A DNA stretch of 64,000 nt from assembly GCA_903911925.1 (NCBI GenBank), contig CAIWFH010000122.1, positions 18,795 through 82,794 of the forward strand, given 5' to 3'. The notes beneath the pieces are model-generated. The model was not told the origin of the DNA. It did not search any database and saw only the letters and a list, made by a program, of their open reading frames with translations. Positions 55,831 to 64,000 of the stretch are shown piece by piece (position 1 is the first letter of the stretch; every line of letters starts with the position of its first letter). A program made the position numbers and the translations under genes. The stretch comes from an uncultured Acidobacteriaceae bacterium (lineage in GTDB: Bacteria > Acidobacteriota > Terriglobia > Terriglobales > Acidobacteriaceae).

Positions 55831-58800
55831 CTAATCCCATCTCAACAGCGTGAATGTCCCGTCGGAGTTCTTTGCAAAATGGAATGTTCTGGGTTTATTG
55901 GATACTGACTTTGCTCCGTCATTCGGAGTAATCGTCCGGGTGTCTGTGCAGCTCAGCGTTGGCGCGTCTGGCGTGCCCCCGACCTGTGTGCATTGGTCGG
56001 CCACTTCAAAACTTCTGGCGTGGCCGCACCAGTTGTTTTCCAGTTCGCTCAACCCGCCGTTGTACCGGCCGTGGAAGGTAGCCTTGCAGTCCTTGGCGTT
56101 CTTTCCCTTGGCCTGCTGGAACAAGTTGCTGTACGGAACCAGCGCCGCTTCAAGGCTCGAGATACCAGGCAGCGAGGGAGGCGCCTTGGACGCGCCGCCG
56201 CCTCCGAAATCGGTTGACGGCTTTGGTGTCGGATCGAATACCTCAACTGTCGCCTGAGCGAGGGCCGCTCCATTAGCGCTCAGGTAATACGTCGTGTTCT
56301 TGTCCACTGTCACGGGCTGCGTACCCTGCGGAGAAGCAACCGTGCCAATTCCGCTTATAGAGATGGAGCCCGCCGGAGCATTTTTCACGTCCCAGCTAAG
56401 GACGACCCTCGCCCCCCTTGCGACGGAAAGCAGATTGGAATTCAATGTGCCGGACGCCGGAAGTACCGCTGCGGGTGCCATCACGTTTGTCTGGGGCGGT
56501 TGAACGGCCCCTGTGGCGGGGGCGCTCGGCGTGGTCTGGATGACCGCCTTGCCGTTGGTTGCCGTTGTTGTTGGCTTCGCAGGCAGCGCGGCCGATTTCA
56601 CCAGCGAGAACGTGTCCGGAAAATTCGAATCCTTGGCGATCTGAATCGGATGCTCCAGCGAGTCCTGGTAGTCGGGCCAGGCGTACTTAACCCTGTGGCT
56701 GCCTTCCGGGAGGGTAATCTTCTCTCCAGCCCGTTTAGTCCCTTTCGACAGGCCGTCCACAAAAACTCTTACCTGGGCCAGCCCCTGCGGCATTGGAGTC
56801 AACGTTCCGGTCTTGACGCCTGCAGCAGGCAGAGCTGAAAGACTAACCGGGACAGGAAGCTCATCGCCGGCCTTTACCGGTAGATCGTCCTTGTAGGTTT
56901 CAAAGCCGTCTTTGGATACCTCGACATGATGCGTGGCCTCCGGCTTGACTGGAACTGTCAACTGCCCGCGTGAGTCCGCTTGCTTCGGAGTTCCATTGTC
57001 GATTGAAACCTCTGCGTCAACCGGCTTTACAGCAAAGATCAGGCGGGCCTCGGTCGAGACCTTTGGCGTTGACGGAGATTGCAATTTCAAAACGGCAATT
57101 GCGCCAATCGCAACCATCACAACACCTGCTGAAGCAATGGCCCACACAGGCATCTTGCGCGGCTTGGCCGCTGCGATTTCAGATAACTGCGCGTCAAAGC
57201 TGGCTGTCGAAGAGGCGGATCCCGTTTCCTGAAGGGCCTTCTTTACTGACTGCCCAATTCGCTCCCAGTCCGCCTGCCTTTTGGCGTCGGCAAACTGCAT
57301 GAACGGCGTTGCGCATTTCAATGCCGCCAGTGCACCCTGCGGGTCATTCTTCAGCAACGCTGCCCGCGCCGACTCCACGGCCTGCGATACAGCATCCTGC
57401 GCATGCTCCGCGCGCTTCGCTTCAAGCTCCTGAACTTCCAGCGTCAACTCGGGCGATTCCCCATAGGCCCTGAGAACCGCCTTAAGCGACTCGAGTCCTG
57501 CTGCGAAATCCTTCCTGCCTGCCGCCAGCCTGGCATCGCCAATTGCCTTGAAAATTATCTGCTTCTGATCCCTGTCGGCCTGGATCGATTGCAATAGGTC
57601 CAGTGCCGGGGCGCTCTTCGGCGTTGTCCCAAGGTATGCCTGCAGCAGCCTGATTGCTTCGTCAAATTCACTGCGATCGCGCAGCAGGGCTACCCGCTTG
57701 TTGAGCAGTTCGATCTTGCGGGCTGAAACCGACTGTTGTTCCCTCACCTCTTCAAGAAGTCTTGAAAGGGATGAGTCGCCGGTTTCCTGAATGCCGCGAT
57801 CCAGCAGCCGGATGGCGTCGTCAAGGCGCTCTTCACGCACCAGTTTGCGCGCATCGGCGATGCAGCGATCAATCGTGGCGCCGCGATTCTGCCGTGCGAG
57901 TTCTTCCCGGGCAAAGGTCAGAAGTTCGCTAATATCCCCCTGTGCGCCGAACTCAACTTCGAAAGACTCAAGCACTCCAATGGCTTTGTCGAATTGCTTG
58001 GCCGCCATGAGTTCCCGGGCCTTGCTGAGAATGTCGGCATGCACCTGTTCGATCCGGAGCATGTCGAACTGCTGGCGAAGCGAACGCTCAAACGAGATAA
58101 GCCTCTCTCGCTCTTCGCCGGCCACCAGTTCCACCGACTCTTGAAGAACCGCGATCGCCTCAAGCGGAGAATTCGCAAACAGTTCCCTGGCCCTGGCAAT
58201 GGCGCTGTCCACTGTTCGCTTTGATTCGAACTTGCTCTTCTCGCCATCCACTAGTGCCTTGAGCCGATGCAGCATCGCTTCGTTGGGCAGCTTGTCGATG
58301 GCGCGATTCAGCAGGTCGGTGGCCTGGTCGTATGCGTTGGCTTTTAAAAAATCATTCGTCCTTCGTTGAATTTCGTCGAGAATCCCGCGACGCTCTTCCT
58401 GCTCGCGGACTCTTGCCGCTTCCCTTCGGAGTTTGTCGGTCTCCGGATTCGATGGGTCGATCGCCTCTGCATCGCGAAGCAGCTGTTCCACAACAGAAAC
58501 ATTCTTCGCATCAAGCGCTTCGCGGGCTTGCCGCAGAATCTCAACAACCTTGCCGCGTTGTGCTTCAATCTCGGCTTCCCGGGCCAGCGCGGCACTCGCC
58601 GCCAGCAAGGCCTGATGCTCCGGGTCATCCGCCAGCGCCTTGGCCACAATGCGCTGCGCTCCGGCCAGATCGCTTCTCTTCCTGGCCGCGTCGGCATCGG
58701 CGAGCGCCCTGGCGCTCATGTCCCGACGGCGCTTCTTTTCTTCCACCGATTGGATTCGCGCCCGTATATCGGTGGAGGTGGCGTCGAGCCTCTCCGCTTC

Positions 58801-59877
58801 TTTCAGGTGGTTCAGCGCTTCGTCGTAGTTTTCCGATGCCAGCGCCTCGTCGGCGCGGCTTGTAAACTCGCGAAGCCGGTCCGCGCGCTTGATGCGGTCC
58901 TGGTGTTCCCTGACCAGTTTGCGGAGTTTTCTTGCCTGCGTGTTTGCCGGATCGAGCCGGATGGCCTCATCCAAAAGCTCCAGGGCCGGAGCATAGCGGC
59001 TTTCTGCCGCCAGTCGCTCCGCGTCGTCGAAGAGCTGAAACACGCGGCCCTTCTTGAGTTCTTCAATTACTTCGTGCAAGGCATCCGCAAAGTCCTCGGC
59101 AACCAGGTAGCGGTCGTCGGGATTCTTCGCCAGGGCTTTCTCAAGAATCCCGTCCAGCGCCGGCGGATAGTCCTGCAGATAGGCGCCGAGCGAACTGTGC
59201 GCCTCATTGACAATCTTGTATGAAGCCGTTGCCTCGCCGCCGGTAAATGGCTCCTTGCCGGTGAGCAGCTTGAACAGCATTACGCCCGCAGAGAAAATAT
59301 CTACCCGGCCGTCTGAAGCCTCGCCCTTGAATCGCTCCGGCGCTATGTAATACAGCGACCCAAGAATCTGGCTGGTTTGGGTAAGCGCAGCATTCCCGCC
59401 CGGCTCCTGGATCTTGGCGATCCCGAAGTCGATGATCTTGGCCACCCCGTCCGGCTGCACAATCACGTTGGCCGGCTTGATGTCCCGATGAATAATGCCC
59501 TTCTCGTGGGCATATCCCAATGCCGAACAAACTTGCTCGATGATGCTCAGCTTGGCGATTAAATCAATATGTCTTCCAGAGTTGATTATCTTGTCGAGCG
59601 CTTCGCCTTCAACAAACTCCATCACGATGTAGGGCAAGCCGTCCTCTTCGCCCATTTCGTAAACCGCGGGAATGTTCGGGTGGCGCAGCGTGGCGGCCCG
59701 GGCTTCCAGTTGAAAGCGGGCCAGCCCTTCTTCCAGAGCGGATTTGAAGGGACGCTTGATGGCGACCCTGCGGCCAAGCACTTCGTCCTGCGCGAGAATC
59801 ACCTCGCCCATGCCTCCGCGGCCGAGGACTTTGATGATCTCGTATTTGCCGATCTTGCCTGCGGAGACTTTGTCCAT
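55831..59877 (-). CDS. Large membrane-anchored Ser/Thr protein kinase with helical repeats and PEGA region
   Basis: A 1348-residue protein. The N-terminal Hanks-type kinase (about 11-275) is intact: glycine loop GRGGMGEV (19-26), Lys41, HRDIKPAN (130-137), DFG (150-152) and YIAPERF. Residues 280-900 are tandem helical TPR/coil repeats rich in Arg and Glu. A membrane helix lies near 925-945 (WAIASAGVVMVAIGAIAVL), then a PEGA-like domain (VDAEVSIDNGTPKQ), a Pro/Ala linker and a C-terminal domain with three cysteines around ENNWCGHARSFEVADQC. It is a likely partner of the PP2C phosphatase in T6SS control, but it is separated from the T6SS genes and that role is inference. Confidence 0.88.
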   Translation of the reverse strand: MDKVSAGKIGKYEIIKVLGRGGMGEVILAQDEVLGRRVAIKRPFKSALEEGLARFQLEARAATLRHPNIPAVYEMGEEDGLPYIVMEFVEGEALDKIINSGRHIDLIAKLSIIEQVCSALGYAHEKGIIHRDIKPANVIVQPDGVAKIIDFGIAKIQEPGGNAALTQTSQILGSLYYIAPERFKGEASDGRVDIFSAGVMLFKLLTGKEPFTGGEATASYKIVNEAHSSLGAYLQDYPPALDGILEKALAKNPDDRYLVAEDFADALHEVIEELKKGRVFQLFDDAERLAAESRYAPALELLDEAIRLDPANTQARKLRKLVREHQDRIKRADRLREFTSRADEALASENYDEALNHLKEAERLDATSTDIRARIQSVEEKKRRRDMSARALADADAARKRSDLAGAQRIVAKALADDPEHQALLAASAALAREAEIEAQRGKVVEILRQAREALDAKNVSVVEQLLRDAEAIDPSNPETDKLRREAARVREQEERRGILDEIQRRTNDFLKANAYDQATDLLNRAIDKLPNEAMLHRLKALVDGEKSKFESKRTVDSAIARARELFANSPLEAIAVLQESVELVAGEERERLISFERSLRQQFDMLRIEQVHADILSKARELMAAKQFDKAIGVLESFEVEFGAQGDISELLTFAREELARQNRGATIDRCIADARKLVREERLDDAIRLLDRGIQETGDSSLSRLLEEVREQQSVSARKIELLNKRVALLRDRSEFDEAIRLLQAYLGTTPKSAPALDLLQSIQADRDQKQIIFKAIGDARLAAGRKDFAAGLESLKAVLRAYGESPELTLEVQELEAKRAEHAQDAVSQAVESARAALLKNDPQGALAALKCATPFMQFADAKRQADWERIGQSVKKALQETGSASSTASFDAQLSEIAAAKPRKMPVWAIASAGVVMVAIGAIAVLKLQSPSTPKVSTEARLIFAVKPVDAEVSIDNGTPKQADSRGQLTVPVKPEATHHVEVSKDGFETYKDDLPVKAGDELPVPVSLSALPAAGVKTGTLTPMPQGLAQVRVFVDGLSKGTKRAGEKITLPEGSHRVKYAWPDYQDSLEHPIQIAKDSNFPDTFSLVKSAALPAKPTTTATNGKAVIQTTPSAPATGAVQPPQTNVMAPAAVLPASGTLNSNLLSVARGARVVLSWDVKNAPAGSISISGIGTVASPQGTQPVTVDKNTTYYLSANGAALAQATVEVFDPTPKPSTDFGGGGASKAPPSLPGISSLEAALVPYSNLFQQAKGKNAKDCKATFHGRYNGGLSELENNWCGHARSFEVADQCTQVGGTPDAPTLSCTDTRTITPNDGAKSVSNKPRTFHFAKNSDGTFTLLRWD

Positions 59878-60219
59878 TGTTGTTACCGGGCACTTGCCAA
59901 TTTAGGAAGAAAGCCGCGTCAGGATGGATAATCTGCGCCAATTATCGCCGGGAATTTTCTTTGGGGCAACCGTCAAATGCGCGCATCAGACGCGAACCCG
60001 GCTGGACCCCGCTATCCGGTTCAATTGAAAAGCCAACTCGCTCTGCATGGGCCGGTCTTCGACCAGTGTTTCATTAAAGTAGTTCCAACCCGCTTGCGCC
60101 AAAGCAAACACGGGTGGGGTGGCCGGCTAATCGCCAGGAACCGGAGATTGGCATATTGTCGGCTGTGGTCGAAAACGCTTAGCGATAGCCCGATAGGTAC
60201 GAGCAAACATTCGCGCGCT
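59878..60219. other. Intergenic region upstream of the kinase
   Basis: This 342-base gap between the tail-anchored unknown and the kinase start carries no gene. No clear promoter, tRNA or hairpin was found. Confidence 0.45.
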
Positions 60220-60789
60220 CTACTTTTTACCCGCGCGCTTCGCGGCATAAACGAGCGCGCGCAGGGCAACAAAAACCAGGATCGTGACGCCCTCGACTGT
60301 TCCGCCAAACTCTCCCTTGCTGGGCGCGGTATAGCTCAGCCCGTCAGGCATGTTCTGAACCTCACCGTGCGCGTGGGCCTCGTGGTACAACTTTTCGATA
60401 AGTTCACCAACTCCGTGCGCCAGTTCGCCTTCGCCTATCAGACCGCTCTTGCGCAGGAGGTCTTCCAGCAGGCACTTGATTTCACCCGCCAGTTTCACCA
60501 CCTCGGCGACTTCCGCCTGTTGGGAGTGAACCGATGCAGCCGCGCGGAAACGGTCATTTTGCGGCACACTCCAAAGATTCTGCTCTCGAACGCCGAGCAG
60601 ATTCGATTTGCTCTTCAACTCCCTGGATACAAGGCTCAGCTGGAGACTCAAGCGATCGAGTTCCTCCAGTTCGCTGACTCGCGCCGAATCATCAACGGGA
60701 ACTCCTGTTCCACGCGTGAATACCGGGTGAGCGACAAGTTGCTCCCGAATTCTAAATAGAAGCATCCTTAATTCCGAAAGAGTGGCCAT
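60220..60789 (-). CDS. Tail-anchored helical protein of unknown function
   Basis: A 189-residue protein, not recognised. It is mainly helical (LSELRMLLFRIREQL, ELEELDRLSLQLSLVSREL, EVAEVVKLAGEIKCLLEDLLRKSG), with a hydrophobic C-terminal stretch GVTILVFVALRALVYAAK and a basic end, so it is probably anchored by its tail. GGAG lies eight bases before the ATG. It precedes the kinase on the same strand, 342 bases away. Confidence 0.65.
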   Translation of the reverse strand: MATLSELRMLLFRIREQLVAHPVFTRGTGVPVDDSARVSELEELDRLSLQLSLVSRELKSKSNLLGVREQNLWSVPQNDRFRAAASVHSQQAEVAEVVKLAGEIKCLLEDLLRKSGLIGEGELAHGVGELIEKLYHEAHAHGEVQNMPDGLSYTAPSKGEFGGTVEGVTILVFVALRALVYAAKRAGKK

Positions 60790-61135
60790 AGTGAATTCTC
60801 CAGCTATTGATCCTGTCCTCGTGGACTAATGGGGACGCAACTAACCCGAGGGCCAATCGGCTTTGGAAGATTTCATCCACTGCAAATGCCGGCGGCATCT
60901 ACAGCGCGCGGTCGCTTTTGTTCGAAGAGATCGATTCTTGACGTGGACGCCGTGTGTTTTCCCTTAGATAGAAAGCTCTTGGGATTCCTACTCTCGATAG
61001 CAGATGCGCTCTGTCTGCAGAACCGGTAACCTCAAACAAGCGAGCTTCCAGAGAAGCTACATCCGCAATTTCCGGCCTTCTTTGCTGAAGAGCAATTGGG
61101 CAGGAGCGCCCCTTTTATGGTTCTTATCTCCGCCC
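60790..61135. other. Intergenic region, 346 bases
   Basis: This gap between the TPR protein and the tail-anchored protein should hold the promoter of the latter. Short open frames are present on both strands, but none has a good ribosome site. I see no RNA gene or repeat. Confidence 0.45.
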
Positions 61136-62359
61136 TCAGTTTCCCTTGTACGGGCTCCGCAGGCGCTTTCTTGCCGCATCGGCCCTCGATGTATCCGGGC
61201 CTGTGGAGATCGCAGCCCGGTAGTCCCTTTCCGCCAGCGCTCGCTCTCCGTTCATGTCGCGGCACTCGCCTGCTGCCAGTAGAGATCTGATCTTGAGTTC
61301 AGGCCCCACATTCCTGTTCCCTGCTGCCCGCTCGTAGGCCTGCGCCGCCTCGCCGTAGTGGCGCTGGCCCCGCAACCCGTCGCCAAGGCCAAAATAAGCC
61401 AGTTCAAGCCGGGCCTCAGGAAAGTAACCCGCCTTGGCGCTCTTTGAAACAATCTCCTGGTATGCGGCCACCGCCACCATGCCCTCTCCGGCATCCTTGC
61501 GCAGGTTTGCCTCCTCAAGGCAGAAGAGGAAGTCGTGAGGGTACTGGTCTTTGAGACTGCGCACCATCTCGATTGCCTCTTTGTAGCGCGACTCCCGCCG
61601 CAGGAACAGAGCCATGACGGTTCTGGCTTCCACCCGGGTTATTCCGCCCCGATTCCCTGCATCGTTCAGCATCTCGAGCCCCCGGGACTTGGACCCGGTT
61701 ATGCCGGCAAAGCCAATCAGCAGTTTGAAAGGCCATGGCAGCGCTCCTACCACGTACTCGTAGATACCCACCACCAGCTTTGCGTCCACGTAGTTCGGAT
61801 CAAGTTCGAGAACGTGCGCGTCGTCGTCCCTGGCCTTGGTGGCCAGCCTGAACCCTGCGCCGTATGCCCGCTCGACCATCGCAACATAGGTGCACTTAAG
61901 GCTGCGCGCCCAGCCGCGCGCGTAGTATGCGTCAATGTCGTTCGAGTTCTTGCCGATGCGCCAGTCGGCCTCGCGGATGGCTTCGTCCGCCAATCCCAGG
62001 ATGCGGTCGCGGGTTTTGGGGTCTTCGGCGGTCGCGTGCCGTCCGGTAAGAAAGCCGTCGTTGGCGTAAAAAGTCGTATCCAGCATGTCAAGCCGGTAGA
62101 GTTCCTGAAATAGAACCGCATTCAGCAGCAGCGCGGTGGCTTGCGGGTCGCCCGGATGCGCGGCATGAAAGCGCTCGAAGCGCTCGATCGCTCCCGGGTA
62201 GTCAAGGTTGTAGAAATGCTCGTAGGCCTCGCGCACCAGCGGGTCGCGATTGAGGGGATTCGCATGAACTTCCGAGGCCCAGGCAACGCAGCAAGCTCCT
62301 GCAAGCAAAATCCCCGCAACCAGGCTGACGAATTTGCCCAATCCCTTGGTCAAGCGCAC
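61136..62359 (-). CDS. Exported TPR-repeat protein
   Basis: About 407 residues from the GTG of VRLTKGLGKF; the start is uncertain, with a TTG 69 bases earlier and a TTG six bases later as alternatives. A signal peptide-like segment (FVSLVAGILLAGACCVAWA) is followed by TPR-type helices: YEHFYNLDYPGAIERFERFHAAHPGD, ALFLRRESRYKEAIEMVRSL, RGQRHYGEAAQAYERAAG and ALAERDYRAAIST. ARGWARSLKCTYVAM and YEYVVGALPW are further landmarks. The protein probably acts as an envelope scaffold; no partner is evident. Confidence 0.75.
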   Translation of the reverse strand: MRLTKGLGKFVSLVAGILLAGACCVAWASEVHANPLNRDPLVREAYEHFYNLDYPGAIERFERFHAAHPGDPQATALLLNAVLFQELYRLDMLDTTFYANDGFLTGRHATAEDPKTRDRILGLADEAIREADWRIGKNSNDIDAYYARGWARSLKCTYVAMVERAYGAGFRLATKARDDDAHVLELDPNYVDAKLVVGIYEYVVGALPWPFKLLIGFAGITGSKSRGLEMLNDAGNRGGITRVEARTVMALFLRRESRYKEAIEMVRSLKDQYPHDFLFCLEEANLRKDAGEGMVAVAAYQEIVSKSAKAGYFPEARLELAYFGLGDGLRGQRHYGEAAQAYERAAGNRNVGPELKIRSLLAAGECRDMNGERALAERDYRAAISTGPDTSRADAARKRLRSPYKGN

Positions 62360-62574
62360 ATTGCCCCCATCCAATTGTCGAACTGGCGATCCCCTGCTGC
62401 AATTCTCATCATTCCCGGCCCGCTCCAAAATCAGGAGAAAAAGGAAACCAACGCCTGTTTCACGTTAACCCATAAAAGAAGGCGCTCGGCATGGCGCGGC
62501 TGCTTTGTCCGCCGCACCAGCCAGAATGCGCCGTTTAACCGGGAAGCAAATCCTGGTTTCGAGGGAAAGGTCCC

Positions 62575-63015
62575 ATGCATCGGAGAGAAAAGCTGCGGCA
62601 GTTGCTGAATCAAGCTCAGTTTAACGGATTTGAGTTCCGGAGTTGGTATCAGTTACATATTCGGCCGGAGTGGCCCGGCGCCGAGTCGGCCCTTGACCAG
62701 CTTTCAGTTGAAGGACGCCACTACACGCTGCTGTTTTCTCACGACTTCGCGCAATGCTTCTGGAGATCGGGCGCGCAGATGAGTTTCATGGTCCCCGCCG
62801 TCACCTATCCCCGAGTCACCGCGCGCGGAGAAGTCATGCAAGTTACCCGCAAGCCCTTCACCCGGCGAACCATCAAGGCCGACGTCTGGAAATATCACCT
62901 GCGGCAAATGGCAGCCGCTGAAGACCCCATCGACTACCTGAGCCGATTTCTACCCCAGCAGGACCAGGAGTTTGCGCGTAAAACTCCACTCCCGGCGCTG
63001 GCAGCCCAGGCCTGA
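62575..63015 (+). CDS. Small protein of unknown function
   Basis: A 146-residue soluble protein not recognised. It has REKLRQLLNQAQFNGFEF near the start, EGRHYTLLFSHDFAQCFW in the middle and IKADVWKYHLRQMAAAEDPIDYLSRFLP near the end. AGGGAAAGG precedes the ATG. It is 46 bases upstream of pyrF on the same strand, so the two could be cotranscribed. Confidence 0.7.
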   Translation: MHRREKLRQLLNQAQFNGFEFRSWYQLHIRPEWPGAESALDQLSVEGRHYTLLFSHDFAQCFWRSGAQMSFMVPAVTYPRVTARGEVMQVTRKPFTRRTIKADVWKYHLRQMAAAEDPIDYLSRFLPQQDQEFARKTPLPALAAQA

Positions 63016-63061
63016 GGACTAACCTGGCGCCTGGCGTCCACTTTTGCTTTAAGATTCAGTC

Positions 63062-63847
63062 ATGCCTATCCCGGAGCGGTTGAAGCCCGCGTTTGGTCCT
63101 GTGCGCAACTCCTCGGCTGATCGGATCGAGGAGGCCCGCAAGAGGATGATCGTGGCCTTGGATGTCCCCGATGCCCGCAGTGCCGCGGCGCTGACTGCCC
63201 AATTGGAAAAAACTTGCCAGTGGTTCAAGGTGGGTCTGGAACTCTTTATCGCCGCGGGCCCCTCCGTGGTTTTGCCCCTGGTCGCTCGCGGGCACTCTGT
63301 CTTTCTCGATTTGAAGCTCCATGACATTCCAAACACGGTGGCTGCAGCCGTGCGCTCGGCTGCCTCTTTAGGCGTGCGCATGGTCACTCTGCATGCCGCC
63401 GGTGGGCCGGTCATGCTGGCCGCGGCACGAGCCGCGCTCGACGACTTCGAGAACCCGCCGGAGTTGCTCGCAGTCACGGTCCTCACCAGCATGGATGAAC
63501 ACCAACTCGGCGCGACCGGCATCCCGCGCTCGCCCGCACAGCAGGTAGAACTGCTTGCCGGCATGGGACTCGCCGCCGGCGTCAAAGGCTTTGTTTGTTC
63601 CCCAAAAGAGGTGTCCGCCTTGCGTTCGCTCACTGGTCCCGCCGGTGTGCTGGTGGTTCCAGGGATTCGGCCCATCGGCGCCGCCATCGGTGACCAGAAG
63701 CGGATTGCCACCCCTGCCGACGCACTGCGCCAGGGCGCAAGCTACCTTGTGGTTGGAAGGCCTATCACCCAGGCCCCCGATCCGGCCGAAGCCGCCGAGG
63801 CAATCTTGAAGGAAATGGCGGAAGCGCTGGAACCGGCTTCAACCTAG
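63062..63847 (+). CDS. pyrF: Orotidine-5'-phosphate decarboxylase
   Basis: Converts OMP to UMP, the last step of de novo pyrimidine synthesis. The 261-residue product has VALDVPDARS, the substrate lysine in FKVGLELF, the catalytic D-x-K-x-x-D in LDLKLHDIPNTV, HAAGGP, and the phosphate loop VVPGIRPIG. An ATG at 63146 would give a 233-residue protein nearer the usual length, but it would leave only a close GGAGG eleven bases away; I keep the first ATG. Confidence 0.95.
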   Translation: MPIPERLKPAFGPVRNSSADRIEEARKRMIVALDVPDARSAAALTAQLEKTCQWFKVGLELFIAAGPSVVLPLVARGHSVFLDLKLHDIPNTVAAAVRSAASLGVRMVTLHAAGGPVMLAAARAALDDFENPPELLAVTVLTSMDEHQLGATGIPRSPAQQVELLAGMGLAAGVKGFVCSPKEVSALRSLTGPAGVLVVPGIRPIGAAIGDQKRIATPADALRQGASYLVVGRPITQAPDPAEAAEAILKEMAEALEPAST

Positions 63848-63869
63848 AGCCTGCTATGCAGTGAATTCT

Positions 63870-63890
63870 CCACCGCCTAACAGGCGGTGG
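63870..63890. terminator. Hairpin after pyrF
   Basis: CCACCGCC pairs with GGCGGTGG over TAACA, 22 bases past the pyrF stop. There is no long T run. Confidence 0.55.
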
Positions 63891-63917
63891 CTTCGGTTAC
63901 GGCTGAAAGCCGGATTG

Positions 63918-63935
63918 ATCGGCCATGCGGCCGAT
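63918..63935. terminator. Second hairpin beside the last gene
   Basis: ATCGGCC pairs with GGCCGAT around ATGC. It touches the stop codon of the minus-strand gene at the window edge and may end that gene. Confidence 0.35.
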
Positions 63936-64000
63936 TAGACCACATTGAAATCATCGTCTGGCTCCGGGGGCTTTTGTTCCTCGATATACCGTTTCCAGAC
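63935..64000 (-). CDS. C-terminal end of an unidentified protein (partial)
   Basis: Read on the minus strand, the window edge gives 21 codons ending EEQKPPEPDDDFNVV and a TAA. The acidic proline-rich end has the look of a real C-terminus, but no family can be named from it. Confidence 0.5.
   Translation of the reverse strand, partial: VWKRYIEEQKPPEPDDDFNVV

Overview
The window looks like chromosomal DNA from a soil acidobacterium (Acidobacteriota, probably Terriglobales/Acidobacteriaceae). The grounds are the high G+C coding style, the gene families (HemQ with a hemA-hemC-hemD block, GH116, VCBS/Ig surface proteins with a C-terminal anchor, very large Ser/Thr kinase) and hairpin repeats of a kind common in these genomes. 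Taxonomy is inference; there is no rRNA gene, and I saw no tRNA, CRISPR array or complete insertion sequence.

Region 1 (1-11.8 kb) is housekeeping: inositol-phosphate synthase and a DedA membrane protein; a divergent HxlR regulator with a clear TACT-N7-AGTA operator; coproheme decarboxylase (HemQ); endonuclease III among three hairpin repeats; a translationally coupled heme operon (hemX-like, hemA, hemC, hemD) preceded by a CRP/FNR-type palindrome; a secreted HbpS/GlcG-like gene broken by one extra base; a DegP/HtrA protease and a small peptidoglycan-binding protein.

Region 2 (11.8-21.8 kb) is secreted carbohydrate and ester metabolism plus lysine synthesis: a Tat-exported GH116 enzyme followed by a clan GH-A glycosidase, two tandem type-B carboxylesterases, diaminopimelate decarboxylase, an alpha/beta hydrolase and a PspC-type protein.

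Region 3 (22-48.6 kb) is a type VI secretion system. One long minus-strand run reads tssB, tssC, hcp, impE/tagJ, tssA, tssE, tssF, tssG, clpV, a candidate effector, vgrG and two consecutive tssK genes. The other arm has tssL-tssM on the plus strand, with a tail-anchored proline-rich protein carrying repeated GEFTRMF-type motifs, a PP2C phosphatase, a DUF4280 PAAR-like spike tip, a methyltransferase and a 93-residue unknown. No tssJ lipoprotein or FHA protein was found.

Region 4 (48.6-64 kb) has a 1741-residue VCBS/Ig-repeat surface protein with a downstream outer-membrane barrel, a 1348-residue membrane-anchored Ser/Thr kinase (a plausible partner of the PP2C phosphatase), a tail-anchored unknown, a TPR lipoprotein-like protein, a small unknown and pyrF. 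Both window ends cut through genes.

The best candidates for something undescribed are the doubled TssK, the low-G+C gene between clpV and vgrG, and the GEFTRMF-repeat protein that sits where T6SS signalling proteins usually lie.
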